Shown here: piece after piece, positions 46,018 to 57,992 of the stretch
Position numbering within the stretch: position 1 is the first letter of the stretch
Layout: every line of letters begins with the position of its first letter
Assembly: GCA_950097015.1 (NCBI GenBank)
Contig: CATNEN010000001.1
Location: 22,745,501 to 22,809,500, forward strand
Source: Macrostomum hystrix
Taxonomy: Eukaryota; Platyhelminthes; Macrostomidae
Length of the DNA: 64,000 nt
Reading direction: 5' to 3'
The notes under the pieces: model-generated
Told to the model about the DNA's origin: nothing
The model's input: only the letters and a program-made list of their open reading frames with translations
Databases searched by the model: none
Position numbers and translations under genes: made by a program

Positions 46018-49000
46018 ATGATGAGTCGGTCAGGTGATTCTGCCTCAGTCTCAGTTATCAAAGAAATCAGAGACGAGTCCGAGATGTACATTGCTCTGAG
46101 CCAGGCCAATGGCCGTCCTCTACTCGCCTGCTTCAGCGCCGCCTGGTGCATGCCGTGTCGAGCGTTCGCGCCGAAACTGCGCCAACTCGCGGACAAGTAC
46201 AGCCGGGTGGCCTTCGTCAAGCTGGATGTTGATAAGATGCGGGTGAGTGAGATACTAGCAGTGGAATCAAACTGGGTGTTAATAAGACGTATATGAGTTA
46301 GATTCTAGCAGCGGAGTCAAGCTGGATGTTGATAAGATGTATATGAGTGAGATTCTAGCAGTGGAATCAAACTGGGTGTTAATAAGACGTATATGAGTGA
46401 GATTCTAGCAGTGGAATCAAGCTGGATGTTGATAAGATGTATATGAGTGAGATTCTAGCAGTGGAGTCAAGCTGGATGTTGATAAGATGTATATGAGTGA
46501 GATTCTAGCAGTGGAATCAATCTGGATGTTGATAAGATGCATATGAGTGAGATTCTAGCAGTGGAATCAATCTGGATGTTGATAAGATGTATATGAGTGA
46601 GATTCTAGCAGTGGAGTCAAGCTGGATGTTGATAAGATGTATATGAGTGAGATTCTAGCAGTGGAATCAATCTGGATGTTGATAAGATGCATATGAGTGA
46701 GATTCTAGCAGCGGAGTCAAACTGGATGTTGATAAGATGTATATGAGTGAGATTCTAGCAGTGGAGTCAAGCTGGATGTTGATAAGATGTATATGAGTGA
46801 GATTCTAGCAGTGGAGTCAAGCTGGATGTTGATAAGATGTATATGAGTGAGATTCTAGCAGTGGAGTCAAGCTGGATGTTGATAAGATGTATATGAGTGA
46901 GATTCTAGCAGTGGAGTAAAGCTGGATGTTGATAAGATGTATATGAGTGAGATTCTAGCAGCGGAGTCAAACTGGATGTTGATAAGATGTATATGAGTGA
47001 GATTCTAGCAGTGGAGTCAAGCTGGATGTTGATAAGATGTATATGAGTGAGATTCTAGCAGTGGAGTCAAGCTGGATGTTGATAAGATGTATATGAGTGA
47101 GATTCTAGCAGCGGAGTCAAACTGGATGTTGATAAGATGTATATGAGTGAGATTCTAGCAGTGGAATCAAGCTGGATGTTGATAAGATGTATATGAGTGA
47201 GATTCTAGCAGTGGAGTCAAGCTGGATGTTGATAAGATGTATATGAGTGAGATTCTAGCAGCGGAGTCAAGCTGGATGTTGATAAGATGTATATGAGTGA
47301 GATTCTAGCAGTGGAATCAAGCTGGATGTTGATAAGATGTATATGAGTGAGATTCTAGCAGTGGAATCAAGCTGGATGTTGATAAGATGTATATGAGTGA
47401 GATTCTAGCAGTGGAATCAATCTGGATGTTGATAAGATGCATATGAGTGAGATTCTAGCAGTGGAATCAATCTGGATGTTGATAAGATGTATATGAGTGA
47501 GATTCTAGCAGTGGAATCAATCTGGATGTTGATAAGATGTATATGAGTGAGATTCTAGCAGTGGAATCAATCTGGATGTTGATAAGATGTATATGAGTGA
47601 GATTCTAGCAGTGGAATCAATCTGGATGTTGATAAGATGTATATGAGTGAGATTCTAGCAGTGGAATCAATCTGGATGTTGATAAGATGTATATGAGTGA
47701 GATTCTAGCAGTGGAATCAAGCTGGATGTTGATAAGATGTATATGAGTGAGATTCTAGCAGCGGAGTCAAGCTGGATGTTGATAAGATGCATATGAGTGA
47801 GATTCTAGCAGTGGAATCAATCTGGATGTTGATAAGATGCATATGAGTGAGATTCTAGCAGTGGAATCAATCTGGATGTTGATAAGATGTATATGAGTGA
47901 GATTCTAGCAGTGGAATCAAGCTGGATGTTGATAAGATGTATATGAGTGAGATTCTAGCAGTGGAATCAAACTGGATGTTGATAAGATGCATATGAGTGA
48001 GATTCTAGCAGCGGAGTCAAGCTGGATGTTGATAAGATGCATATGAGTGAGATTCTAGCAGCGGAGTCAAGCTGGATGTTGATAAGATGTATATGAGTGA
48101 GATTCTAGCAGTGGAATCAATCTGGATGTTGATAAGATGTATATGAGTGAGATTCTAGCAGTGGAGTCAAGCTGGATGTTGATAAGATGTATATGAGTGA
48201 GATTCTAGCAGTGGAATCAATCTGGATGTTGATAAGATGTATATGAGTGAGATTCTAGCAGTGGAATCAATCTGGATGTTGATAAGATGCATATGAGTGA
48301 GATTCTAGCAGTGGAATCAATCTGGATGTTGATAAGATGTATATGAGTGAGATTCTAGCAGTGGAATCAATCTGGATGTTGATAAGATGTATATGAGTGA
48401 GATTCTAGCAGTGGAATCAATCTGGATGTTGATAAGATGTATATGAGTGAGATTCTAGCAGTGGAGTCAAGCTGGATGTTGATAAGATGTATATGAGTGA
48501 GATTCTAGCAGTGGAATCAATCTGGATGTTGATAAGATGTATATGAGTGAGATTCTAGCAGTGGAATCAATCTGGATGTTGATAAGATGTATATGAGTGA
48601 GATTCTAGCAGTGGAATCAAGCTGGATGTTGATAAGATGTATATGAGTGAGATTCTAGCAGCGGAGTCAAGCTGGATGTTGATAAGATGTATATGAGTGA
48701 GATTCTAGCTGCGGAGTCAAGCTGGATGTTGATAAGATGCATATGAGTGAGATTCTAGCAGTGGAATCAATCTGGATGTTGATAAGATGCATATGAGTGA
48801 GATTCTAGCAGTGGAATCAATCTGGATGTTGATAAGATGTATATGAGTGAGATTCTAGCAGTGGAATCAAGCTGGATGTTGATAAGATGTATATGAGTGA
48901 GATTCTAGCAGTGGAATCAAACTGGATGTTGATAAGATGCATATGAGTGAGATTCTAGCAGCGGAGTCAAGCTGGATGTTGATAAGATGCATATGAGTGA

Positions 49001-52000
49001 GATTCTAGCAGCGGAGTCAAGCTGGATGTTGATAAGATGTATATGAGTGAGATTCTAGCAGTGGAATCAATCTGGATGTTGATAAGATGTATATGAGTGA
49101 GATTCTAGCAGTGGAGTCAAGCTGGATGTTGATAAGATGTATATGAGTGAGATTCTAGCAGTGGAATCAATCTGGATGTTGATAAGATGTATATGAGTGA
49201 GATTCTAGCAGTGGAATCAATCTGGATGTTGATAAGATGCATATGAGTGAGATTCTAGCAGTGGAATCAATCTGGATGTTGATAAGATGTATATGAGTGA
49301 GATTCTAGCAGTGGAATCAATCTGGATGTTGATAAGATGTATATGAGTGAGATTCTAGCAGTGGAATCAAGCTGGATGTTGATAAGATGTATATGAGTGA
49401 GATTCTAGCAGCGGAGTCAAGCTGGATGTTGATAAGATGCATATGAGTGAGATTCTAGCAGTGGAATCAATCTGGATGTTGATAAGATGCATATGAGTGA
49501 GATTCTAGCAGTGGAATCAATCTGGATGTTGATAAGATGTATATGAGTGAGATTCTAGCAGTGGAATCAATCTGGATGTTGATAAGATGTATATGAGTGA
49601 GATTCTAGCAGTGGAGTCAAGCTGGATGTTGATAAGATGTATATGAGTGAGATTCTAGCAGTGGAATCAATCTGGATGTTGATAAGATGTATATGAGTGA
49701 GATTCTAGCAGTGGAATCAATCTGGATGTTGATAAGATGTATTTGAGTGAGATTCTAGCAGTGGAATCAATCTGGATGTTGATAAGATGTATATGAGTGA
49801 GATTCTAGCAGTGGAATCAATCTGGATGTTGATAAGATGTATATGAGTGAGATTCTAGCAGTGGAATCAATCTGGATGTTGATAAGATGTATATGAGTGA
49901 GATTCTAGCAGTGGAATCAAGCTGGATGTTGATAAGATGTATATGAGTGAGATTCTAGCTGCGGAGTCAAGCTGGATGTTGATAAGATGCATATGAGTGA
50001 GATTCTAGCAGTGGAATCAATCTGGATGTTGATAAGATGCATATGAGTGAGATTCTAGCAGTGGAATCAATCTGGATGTTGATAAGATGTATATGAGTGA
50101 GATTCTAGCAGTGGAATCAAGCTGGATGTTGATAAGATGTATATGAGTGAGATTCTAGCAGTGGAATCAAACTGGATGTTGATAAGATGCATATGAGTGA
50201 GATTCTAGCAGCGGAGTCAAGCTGGATGTTGATAAGATGCATATGAGTGAGATTCTAGCAGCGGAGTCAAGCTGGATGTTGATAAGATGTATATGAGTGA
50301 GATTCTAGCAGTGGAATCAATCTGGATGTTGATAAGATGTATATGAGTGAGATTCTAGCAGTGGAGTCAAGCTGGATGTTGATAAGATGTATATGAGTGA
50401 GATTCTAGCAGTGGAATCAATCTGGATGTTGATAAGATGTATATGAGTGAGATTCTAGCAGTGGAATCAATCTGGATGTTGATAAGATGCATATGAGTGA
50501 GATTCTAGCAGTGGAATCAATCTGGATGTTGATAAGATGTATATGAGTGAGATTCTAGCAGTGGAATCAATCTGGATGTTGATAAGATGTATATGAGTGA
50601 GATTCTAGCAGTGGAGTCAAGCTGGATGTTGATAAGATGTATATGAGTGAGATTCTAGCAGTGGAGTCAAGCTGGATGTTGATAAGATGCATATGAGTGA
50701 GATTCTAGCAGTGGAATCAATCTGGATGTTGATAAGATGCATATGAGTGAGATTCTAGCAGTGGAATCAAGCTGGATGTTGATAAGATGTATATGAGTGA
50801 GATTCTAGCAGTGGAATCAAACTGGATGTTGATAAGATGCATATGAGTGAGATTCTAGCAGCGGAGTCAAGCTGGATGTTGATAAGATGCATATGAGTGA
50901 GATTCTAGCAGTGGAATCAAGCTGGATGTTGATAAGATGTATATGAGTGAGATTCTAGCAGTGGAATCAATCTGGATGTTGATAAGATGTATATGAGTGA
51001 GATTCTAGCAGTGGAGTCAAGCTGGATGTTGATAAGATGTATATGAGTGAGATTCTAGCAGTGGAATCAATCTGGATGTTGATAAGATGTATATGAGTGA
51101 GATTCTAGCAGTGGAATCAATCTGGATGTTGATAAGATGCATATGAGTGAGATTCTAGCAGTGGAATCAATCTGGATGTTGATAAGATGTATATGAGTGA
51201 GATTCTAGCAGTGGAATCAATCTGGATGTTGATAAGATGTATATGAGTGAGATTCTAGCAGTGGAATCAAGCTGGATGTTGATAAGATGTATATGAGTGA
51301 GATTCTAGCAGCGGAGTCAAGCTGGATGTTGATAAGATGCATATGAGTGAGATTCTAGCAGTGGAATCAATCTGGATGTTGATAAGATGCATATGAGTGA
51401 GATTCTAGCAGTGGAATCAATCTGGATGTTGATAAGATGTATATGAGTGAGATTCTAGCAGTGGAATCAATCTGGATGTTGATAAGATGTATATGAGTGA
51501 GATTCTAGCAGTGGAGTCAAGCTGGATGTTGATAAGATGTATATGAGTGAGATACTAGCAGTGGAATCAATCTGGATGTTGATAAGATGTATATGAGTGA
51601 GATTCTAGCAGTGGAATCAATCTGGATGTTGATAAGATGTATATGAGTGAGATTCTAGCAGTGGAGTCAAGCTGGATGTTGATAAGATGTATATGAGTGA
51701 GATTCTAGCAGTGGAATCAATCTGGATGTTGATAAGATGTATATGAGTGAGATTCTAGCAGTGGAATCAAGCTGGATGTTGATAAGATGTATATGAGTGA
51801 GATTCTAGCAGTGGAATCAATCTGGATGTTGATAAGATGTACATGAGTAAGATTCTAGCAGTGGAGTCAAGCTGGATGTTGATAAGATGTATATGAGTGA
51901 GATTCTAGCAGTGGAGTCAAGCTGGATGTTGATAAGATGTATATGAGTGAGATTCTAGCAGTGGAATCAAGCTGGATGTTGATAAGATGTATATGAGTGA

Positions 52001-53602
52001 GATTCTAGCAGTGGAATCAATCTGGATGTTGATAAGATGTATATGAGTGAGATTCTAGCAGTGGAATCAATCTGGATGTTGATAAGATGTATATGAGTGA
52101 GATTCTAGCAGTGGAGTCAACCTGGATGTTGATAAGATGTATATGAGTGAGATTCTAGCAGTGGAATCAATCTGGATGTTGATAAGATGTACATGAGTAA
52201 GATTCTAGCAGTGGAGTCAACCTGGATGTTGATAAGATGTACATGGGTGAGATTCTAGGGATTCTAGCTTTTGGGACTTGGCTAGCTCATGAACTCCTAG
52301 TCAACTGCAGGGTTCAGTGTTCCAACTATTCACTTTGCAGTGGTTAGTCAGCTACTTGTAGCTAGTTTTTTTGCTTTGATGTGTTGGTGATGTAATGTTA
52401 GGAGAATGCTCAGTCGTATAAAAGTACTTGCAATCTTTCGGATATGCCGTTTGAATTTCTACTGACGAAAAAACTTTGACGGAAATTTTGCCACCAGAAA
52501 AGGCAGATAGGTAGATGATGAGTGGTGAAAAGGGTAGATGAGGGAGGGTAGATAAGAGATGGTAGTTAAGGGAGGGTAGTTAAGGGAGGGTAGTTAAGGG
52601 AGTGTAGATGAGGGAGGGTAGATGAGGGAGTGTAGATGAGGGAGTGTAGATGAGGGAGTGTAGATGAGGGAGTGTAGATGAGGGAGTGTAGATGAGGGAT
52701 GGTAGTTAAGGGATGGTAGTTATGGGAGGGTAGTTTAGGGAGGGTAGTTAAGGGAGGGTAGTTAAGGGAGGGTAGTTAAGGGAGGGTAGTTTAGGGAGGG
52801 TAGTTTAGGGAGGGTAGTTTAGGGAGGGTAGTTTAGGGAGGGTAGTTTAGGGAGGGTAGTTTAGGGAGGGTAGTTTAGGGAGGGTAGTTATGGGAGGGTA
52901 GTTTAGGGAGGGTAGTTAAGGGAGGGTAGTTAAGGGAGGGTAGTTAAGGGAGGGTAGTTAAGGGAGGGTAGTTAAGGGAGGGTAGTTAAGGGAGGGTAGT
53001 TAAGGGAGGGTAGTTAAGGGAGGGTAGTTAAGGGAGGGTAGTTAAGGGAGGGTAGTTAAGGGAGGGTAGTTAAGGGAGGGTAGTTAAGGGGGGGTAGTTA
53101 AGGGAGGGTAGTTAAGGGAGGGTAGTTAAGGGAGGGTAGTTTAGGGAGGGTAGTTAAGGGAGGGTAGTTAAGGGAGGGTAGTTTAGGGAGGGTAGTTTAG
53201 GGAGGGTAGTTAAGGGAGGGTAGTTAAGGGAGGGTAGTTAAGGGAGGGTAGTTTAGGGAGGGTAGTTAAGGGAGGGTAGTTTAGAGAGGGTAGTTATGGG
53301 AGGGTAGTTTAGGGAGGGTAGTTAAGGGAGGGTAGATGTTGAAGCGTAGATGAGGGTAGTTCAGTATTGAGTTAAGGTCTTTAATATTATGCAATTGAAT
53401 ATAAAAGCTGCCAAGAGCCGGTCCCCTCACTCCGCAGAACCTTGCTGACCAGCACGGAATTGAGATGCTGCCTACCTTCGTCTTATTCAAGAACGGCTAT
53501 CGAGCTGGCTCGGCCTCTGGCACAGCCGATGGCAGAATTGAAGCCCTGCTGGCGGCGCATGGGATCTTCCCGACAAACACCTCGTCATCCGTTGACACTT
53601 AA
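46018..53602 (+). CDS. Thioredoxin, two exons around a 7.2-kb repeat intron
   Basis: Thioredoxins reduce protein disulphides through a Cys pair in a WCxxC motif. Exons 46018-46242 and 53438-53602, joined in phase 0 (donor CGG/GTGAGT, acceptor CTCCGCAG/AAC), give 129 residues. The core is normal: LLACFSAAWCMPCRAFAPKL with the active Cys pair at about 44 and 47, FVKLDVDKM, and EMLPTFVLFKNG with the conserved cis-Pro. The active site is WCMPC rather than the usual WCGPC. There is no signal peptide or extra domain, so a cytosolic protein is likely. Two adjacent ATGs (46018 and 46021) could start it. The intron has only about 250 nt of non-array sequence between its two arrays and about 100 nt before exon 2. 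Confidence 0.92.
46218..52258. repeat. 50-bp minisatellite derived from the thioredoxin exon-1/donor junction
   Basis: About 120 tandem 50-base units. The first unit is the real junction: exon end TCAAGCTGGATGTTGATAAG + ATG, then CGG/GTGAGTGAGATACTAGCA. In the following units the exonic 23 bases persist with few changes, while CGG/GTGAGT has become TATATGAGT or CATATGAGT, so the donor GT is AT. Unit variants (AAGCTGG/AATCTGG, GTGGAA/GCGGAG, GATGT/GATGC) recur in ordered blocks, showing higher-order duplication. It accounts for about 84% of the intron. Confidence 0.97.
52520..53335. repeat. 14-bp G-rich array before thioredoxin exon 2
   Basis: About 58 copies of GGGAGGGTAGTTAA, with TTTA, GATGA and TTAT variants. 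On the sense strand every two units give four GGG runs with loops of 1, about 7 and 1, the classic G-quadruplex pattern. It ends about 100 nt before the 3' splice site of thioredoxin exon 2. Confidence 0.95.
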
Positions 53603-53730
53603 GTCACTTAGTTTTTATAGAGTACTGCAGTATTAGTACAGACTCAAAGGATTGATAAATTGAATGATTGAATGAATGTACACTATCGACAAATCCGTTA
53701 GTTTTCGCTCACGTGGATGAGCACCGGTTA

Positions 53731-53802
53731 GCCGTGATCGTATAGTGGTTAGTACTTCTCGTTGTGGCCGAGACAACCCAGGTTCGAATCCTGGTCACGG
53801 CA
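53731..53802 (+). tRNA. tRNA-His (anticodon GTG)
   Basis: A 72-nt cloverleaf. The acceptor stem GCCGTGA pairs with TCACGGC and the discriminator is A. The D-arm is TCGTATAGTGGTTAGTAC, the anticodon arm TCTCG-TTGTGGC-CGAGA with anticodon GTG at 53764-53766, and the T-arm CCAGG-TTCGAAT-CCTGG. It has no intron and no encoded CCA. A and B boxes fit Pol III consensus. A run of eight T on the plus strand follows at about 53844. It is 128 nt past the thioredoxin stop codon on the same strand. Confidence 0.97.
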
Positions 53803-54655
53803 AGTTGCTGTTGAAGTCTCTTGCATGGCATAGGGTGCTATAATTTTTTTTATTAACAGCTTAGCGTATCAAAAGTAAAAAACTTCGACAATGTAGCAAT
53901 TAGAATTCGTCATGTGCTTTTGATGTCAGCAATTAGAATATTCGTGAGTAAAAGCAATAGCAATTTTGTATTGCCGATATGTGTTGAAAAATCGGAATAG
54001 CAATACTTTTCTATAGTTACTGTCATAGTGAAATTAGCGTTTTTCGTTTCGTTTAATATGCCAATCCGACTGTAATTTGTTGAATTTTACCTTGATGCAT
54101 TATCAACGCGCTTTTCTATAAGTACAATAAAGTACTTTTAGGCTTCTCTCTCTCTGCTGCCGTGTTTTTGATTGTCGTGTGCTTGCGTTGCTCCATTCGG
54201 GTGCAGCAAAGAATTGTCAGCGGGGAATTCCCCCCCCCCAAAGGTAGTTTTACTGCAAAAAAAATCCCCCGTTATTGACAAACTACCCAATAAAACTCAC
54301 CGAAAACTGGTATCCATAACTCAACACAGCTTATTGCTCAGTCAGTAGAAATCGTAGTTTAATGGATGCATAGATAGACACTACTCACTACTCACTTCAA
54401 GCGAGTAGCAATGGTAGTGTATGACAAAGACACCTGTAATTTATATGTTCTCTAAAGTCTGAAATAGCCAATAGCGAGCCTTCAAATAATCTTCGCCAAT
54501 CTAGACAAAACCAGATTGAGGCATTGTGACTGCGATTTAAGATCTTGGCTTAGCAGATTCTGGAATTCTGACATCAGCAGTGAATATTTTGCTTTGCACT
54601 GGCTTGTTGGTTTACAGGAATCATTTCTGTAAGTTTCATTGGCTGCATGCTATCA
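53803..54655. other. Intergenic, no gene recognised
   Basis: AT-rich DNA after the tRNA. A C9 run occurs at about 54231. No supported feature otherwise. Confidence 0.4.
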
Positions 54656-54689
54656 GGTGATTCGATGTAGCTTTGTACTTGTGTTTAGA

Positions 54690-55285
54690 GATGTGGTAAG
54701 ACTGGGTGAGATTTGGTGAGACTGGGTGAGATTCGGTGAGACTGGGTGAGATTAGCTGAGACTGGGTGAGATTCGGTGAGACTGGGTGAGATTCGTTGAG
54801 ACTGGGTGAGATTTGGTGAGTCAGGGTGAGATTTGTTGAGATTTGGTGAGTCAAGGTGAGATTTTGTTGAGATTTGATGAGATTTGGTGAGTCAGGGTGA
54901 GATTTGGTGAGACTGGGTGAGATTCGGTGAGACTGGGTGAGATTCGTTGAGACTGGGTGAGATTCGGTGAGACTGGGTGAGATTTAGTGAGACTGGGTGA
55001 GACTCGGTGAGACTGGGTGAGATTCGTTGAGACTGGGTGAGATTTGGTGAGTCAGGGTGAGATTTGGTGAGTCAGGGTGAGATTTGGTGAGACTGAGTGA
55101 GATTTGGTGAGTCAGGGTGAGATTTGGTGAGTCAGGGTGAGACTGGGTGAGATTCGGTGAGATTTTGTGAGACTGCGTGAAACTAGGTGAGACTTTGTAA
55201 GAACTGGAGATACTAGGTGAGATTAGAAGATACTTGCTGGGACTGGGTGAGATTTGGAGGGGATTTTGTGAGATTTGGTCTGACT
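54690..55285. repeat. 20-bp GGTGAGA-rich minisatellite
   Basis: About 29 units of GAGACTGGGTGAGATTCGGT, degenerating towards 55150-55285. Half-units (GTGAGAYT) are recognisable, so the 20-mer is itself a dimer of about 10 bases. Confidence 0.9.
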
Positions 55286-55600
55286 GGGTGAATCTACAAG
55301 TCCCACGGTAAATCTGTAAAACTTAAAGAACAATTTTTTTTCAAGCCTAGAGCAATTATTGCTGTCAATCATTGAATAATTTTCACCTCAAACACTGCAC
55401 CTCCAGATAGATTTGCGCGTCTGAGTTCCAATCGCATCGAATATTTGAGTACGAATAAATTATTAAGTATTATACTGATTCAATGGTACGCTGGTGTTGG
55501 TGTTTTAGTGCAGCAATATCGTTTCTTGGCTCGTTTCCTAGAATATTACGTGTAATCGGATCTAGGATGGTACAAGGAATCGAGGCTAGCAAAATCCGTG
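55286..55600. other. Intergenic, no gene recognised
   Basis: AT-rich spacer between two arrays, without a supported feature. Confidence 0.4.
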
Positions 55601-56935
55601 CTTGGAATCGTTGCTATCTAGAATCGTACCTGGAATCGTAGCTATAGCTAGAATCTTTCCTGGAATCGAAGCATCGTACTTGGAACCGTAGCTAGCTAGA
55701 ATCGTACTTGGAATCGTAGCTAGCTAGAATCGTACTTGGAATCGTAGCTAGCTAGAATCGTACTTGGAATCGTAGCTAGCTAGAATCGTACTTGGAATCG
55801 TAGCTAGCTAGAATCGTACTTGGAATCGTAGCTAGCTAGAATCGTACTTGGAATCGTAGCTAACTAGAATTGTACTTGGAATCGTAGCTAGCTAGAATGA
55901 TACTTGGATTCGTAGCTAGCTAGAATGGTACTTGGAATCGTAGCTAGCTAGAATCGTACTTGGAATTGTAGCTAGCTAGAATTGTACTTGGAATCGTAGC
56001 TAGCTAGAATTTTACTTGGAATCGTAGCTAGCTAGAATTGTACTTGGAATCGTAGCTAGCTAGAATTTTACTTGGAATCGTAGCTAGCTAGAATTGTACT
56101 TGGAATCGCAGCTAGCTAGAATCGTACTTGGAATCGTAGCTAGCTAGAATTGAACTCGGAATCGTAGCTAGCTGGAATCGTACTTGGAATCGTAGCTAGC
56201 TAGAATCTTTCCTGGAATCGAAGCATCGTACTAGGAGTCATAGATAGCTAGAATTATACTTGGAATCGTAGCTAGCTAGAATCGTACTCGGAATCGTAGA
56301 TAGCTAGAATTTTACTTGGAATCGTAGCTAGCTAGAATCGTACTTGGAATCGTAGCTAGCTGGAATCGTACTCGGAATCGTAGCTAGCTAGAATGATACT
56401 TGGATTCGTAGCTAGCTAGAATGGTACTTGGAATCGTAGCTAGCTAGAATCGTACTTGGAATTGTAGCTAGCTAGAATTGTACTTGGAATCGTAGCTAGC
56501 TAGAATTTTACTTGGAATCGTAGCTAGCTAGAATTGTACTTGGAATCGTAGCTAGCTAGAATTTTACTTGGAATCGTAGCTAGCTAGAATTGTACTTGGA
56601 ATCGCAGCTAGCTAGAATCGTACTTGGAATCGTAGCTAGCTAGAATTGAACTCGGAATCGTAGCTAGCTGGAATCGTACTTGGAATCGTAGCTAGCTAGA
56701 ATCTTTCCTGGAATCGAAGCATCGTACTAGGAGTCATAGATAGCTAGAATTATACTTGGAATCGTAGCTAGCTAGAATCGTACTCGGAATCGTAGATAGC
56801 TAGAATTTTACTTGGAATCGTAGCTAGCTAGAATCGTACTTGGAATCGTAGCTAGCTGGAATCGTACTCGGAATCGTAGCTAGCTAGAATTTTACTTGGA
56901 ATCGTAGCTAGCTAGAATCGTATTTAGAATCGAAT
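55601..56935. repeat. 28-bp minisatellite with 496-bp higher-order unit
   Basis: About 46 copies of TAGCTAGCTAGAATCGTACT plus TGGAATCG. Distinct variants recur at a fixed distance: GAATGATACTTGGATTCG at 55895 and 56391, and AAGCATCGTACTAGGAGTCA at 56221 and 56717. A 496-bp block was therefore duplicated as a whole. The TAGCTAGCTA core is palindromic. Confidence 0.95.
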
Positions 56936-57240
56936 ATTGCAAAAGCAGCAGCATTTTTTATTAATTTTTTGTTCCTTATCAGTACAGCTTTAAACACAAG
57001 CTTATTCACACTGAAAACGGTTTCTCTTTTAACAAAATTTACGTTTGTACTTTTGCTGAAAATTAGTAGCGAAAGAAACATCAAGAGCCGAAACTGGCCA
57101 TAAAGCTTCAACCGATTCTCTTATCAGATATGTCAGATATTCAGAACCTACTTGAAATTACTTGTCGAGGTCTTTTAAAGTTTGCGGAAAAAACTGAATG
57201 CTTTTATCTGTTGCATCAATTGCAAGCAAGTTGAATTTGA
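56936..57240. other. Spacer, no gene recognised
   Basis: AT-rich sequence between the 28-bp array and the next minisatellite. Nothing supported. Confidence 0.4.
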
Positions 57241-57835
57241 CAATAGCTGAAGACAGGTAGATAATAGTAGATAGACAGGTAGATATTAGTAGAGAGACAG
57301 AAGATAATGGTAGATAGACAGAAGATAATGGTAGATAGACAGGTACATAAAAGTAGATGGACAGGTAGATAATATTAATAATAATAATTGATTACACCTG
57401 CCCCAATTGGGTCAGATGTGCAGCCGACAGCACAGCCGCAGCTATTGGGCGGCGCATCTGAAGGCTGCGTACGGCTGTTCAGTCCATGGACTGGGGGGAC
57501 GCCACACCCACCTTCAATTATCCCAGCTGATGCTGGTACCCATTTAACAGCTGGGTGAACTGAAGCAATGCAGAGTTAAGTGTCTTGCTAAAGGACACAA
57601 ATTGTTCAGTGGAGTCGCGAATCGAACCCCCGACCTTCAAGTCGTGAGTCCGACGCCCTAACCACTAGGGTACAACCTCTTTAATAGTAGTAAATAATAG
57701 TTAATAGACAGGCAGATATTAGTAGACAGAGAGGTAGATAAAAGTAGCTAGACAGATGGATAACAGTAGATCGACAGATAGATAATAAAATATCGACAGG
57801 TAGACAGACAGGTAGATAAGGTAGATGGTAGGATT
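57241..57835. repeat. Degenerate GATAGACAGGTAGATAATAGTA minisatellite, split by a SINE
   Basis: About 22-base units of GTAGATAGACAGGTAGATAA type lie on both sides (57241-57375 and 57680-57835) of a SINE, which evidently inserted into the array. Confidence 0.8.
57385..57679 (-). mobile_element. tRNA-derived SINE
   Basis: Read on the minus strand from 57679 the head is tRNA-like: GTACCCTAGTGGTTAGGGCG (A box) and GGTCGGGGGTTCGATTCGCG (B box). A body follows with AGCTGTTAAATGGGTACCAG, which resembles the conserved central domains of several animal SINE superfamilies, and a 3' tail of A/T triplets (ATT)n near 57375-57390. Its length is about 295 bp. The navigator intron has a fragment of the same family. 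Confidence 0.85.
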
Positions 57836-57992
57836 CAGATACGTTGAATCGAGAGCAAATACAGGTTTAACGATAAAAAGTTGGCGCTCTATTAAGATGT
57901 TTCATCCCAAGGGAATTTCTACTGACCAATCCGTTCGTTTTCACTCGAATCTCCATCTCCAGGGAAGTTGAACGGCTTAGAATAAGATTGAC

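Noticed and set aside
52520-53335. Telomere-like TTTAGGG words
   Set aside because: They occur only as variants of the 14-bp GGGAGGGTAGTTTA unit inside an intron; there is no pure telomeric tract.
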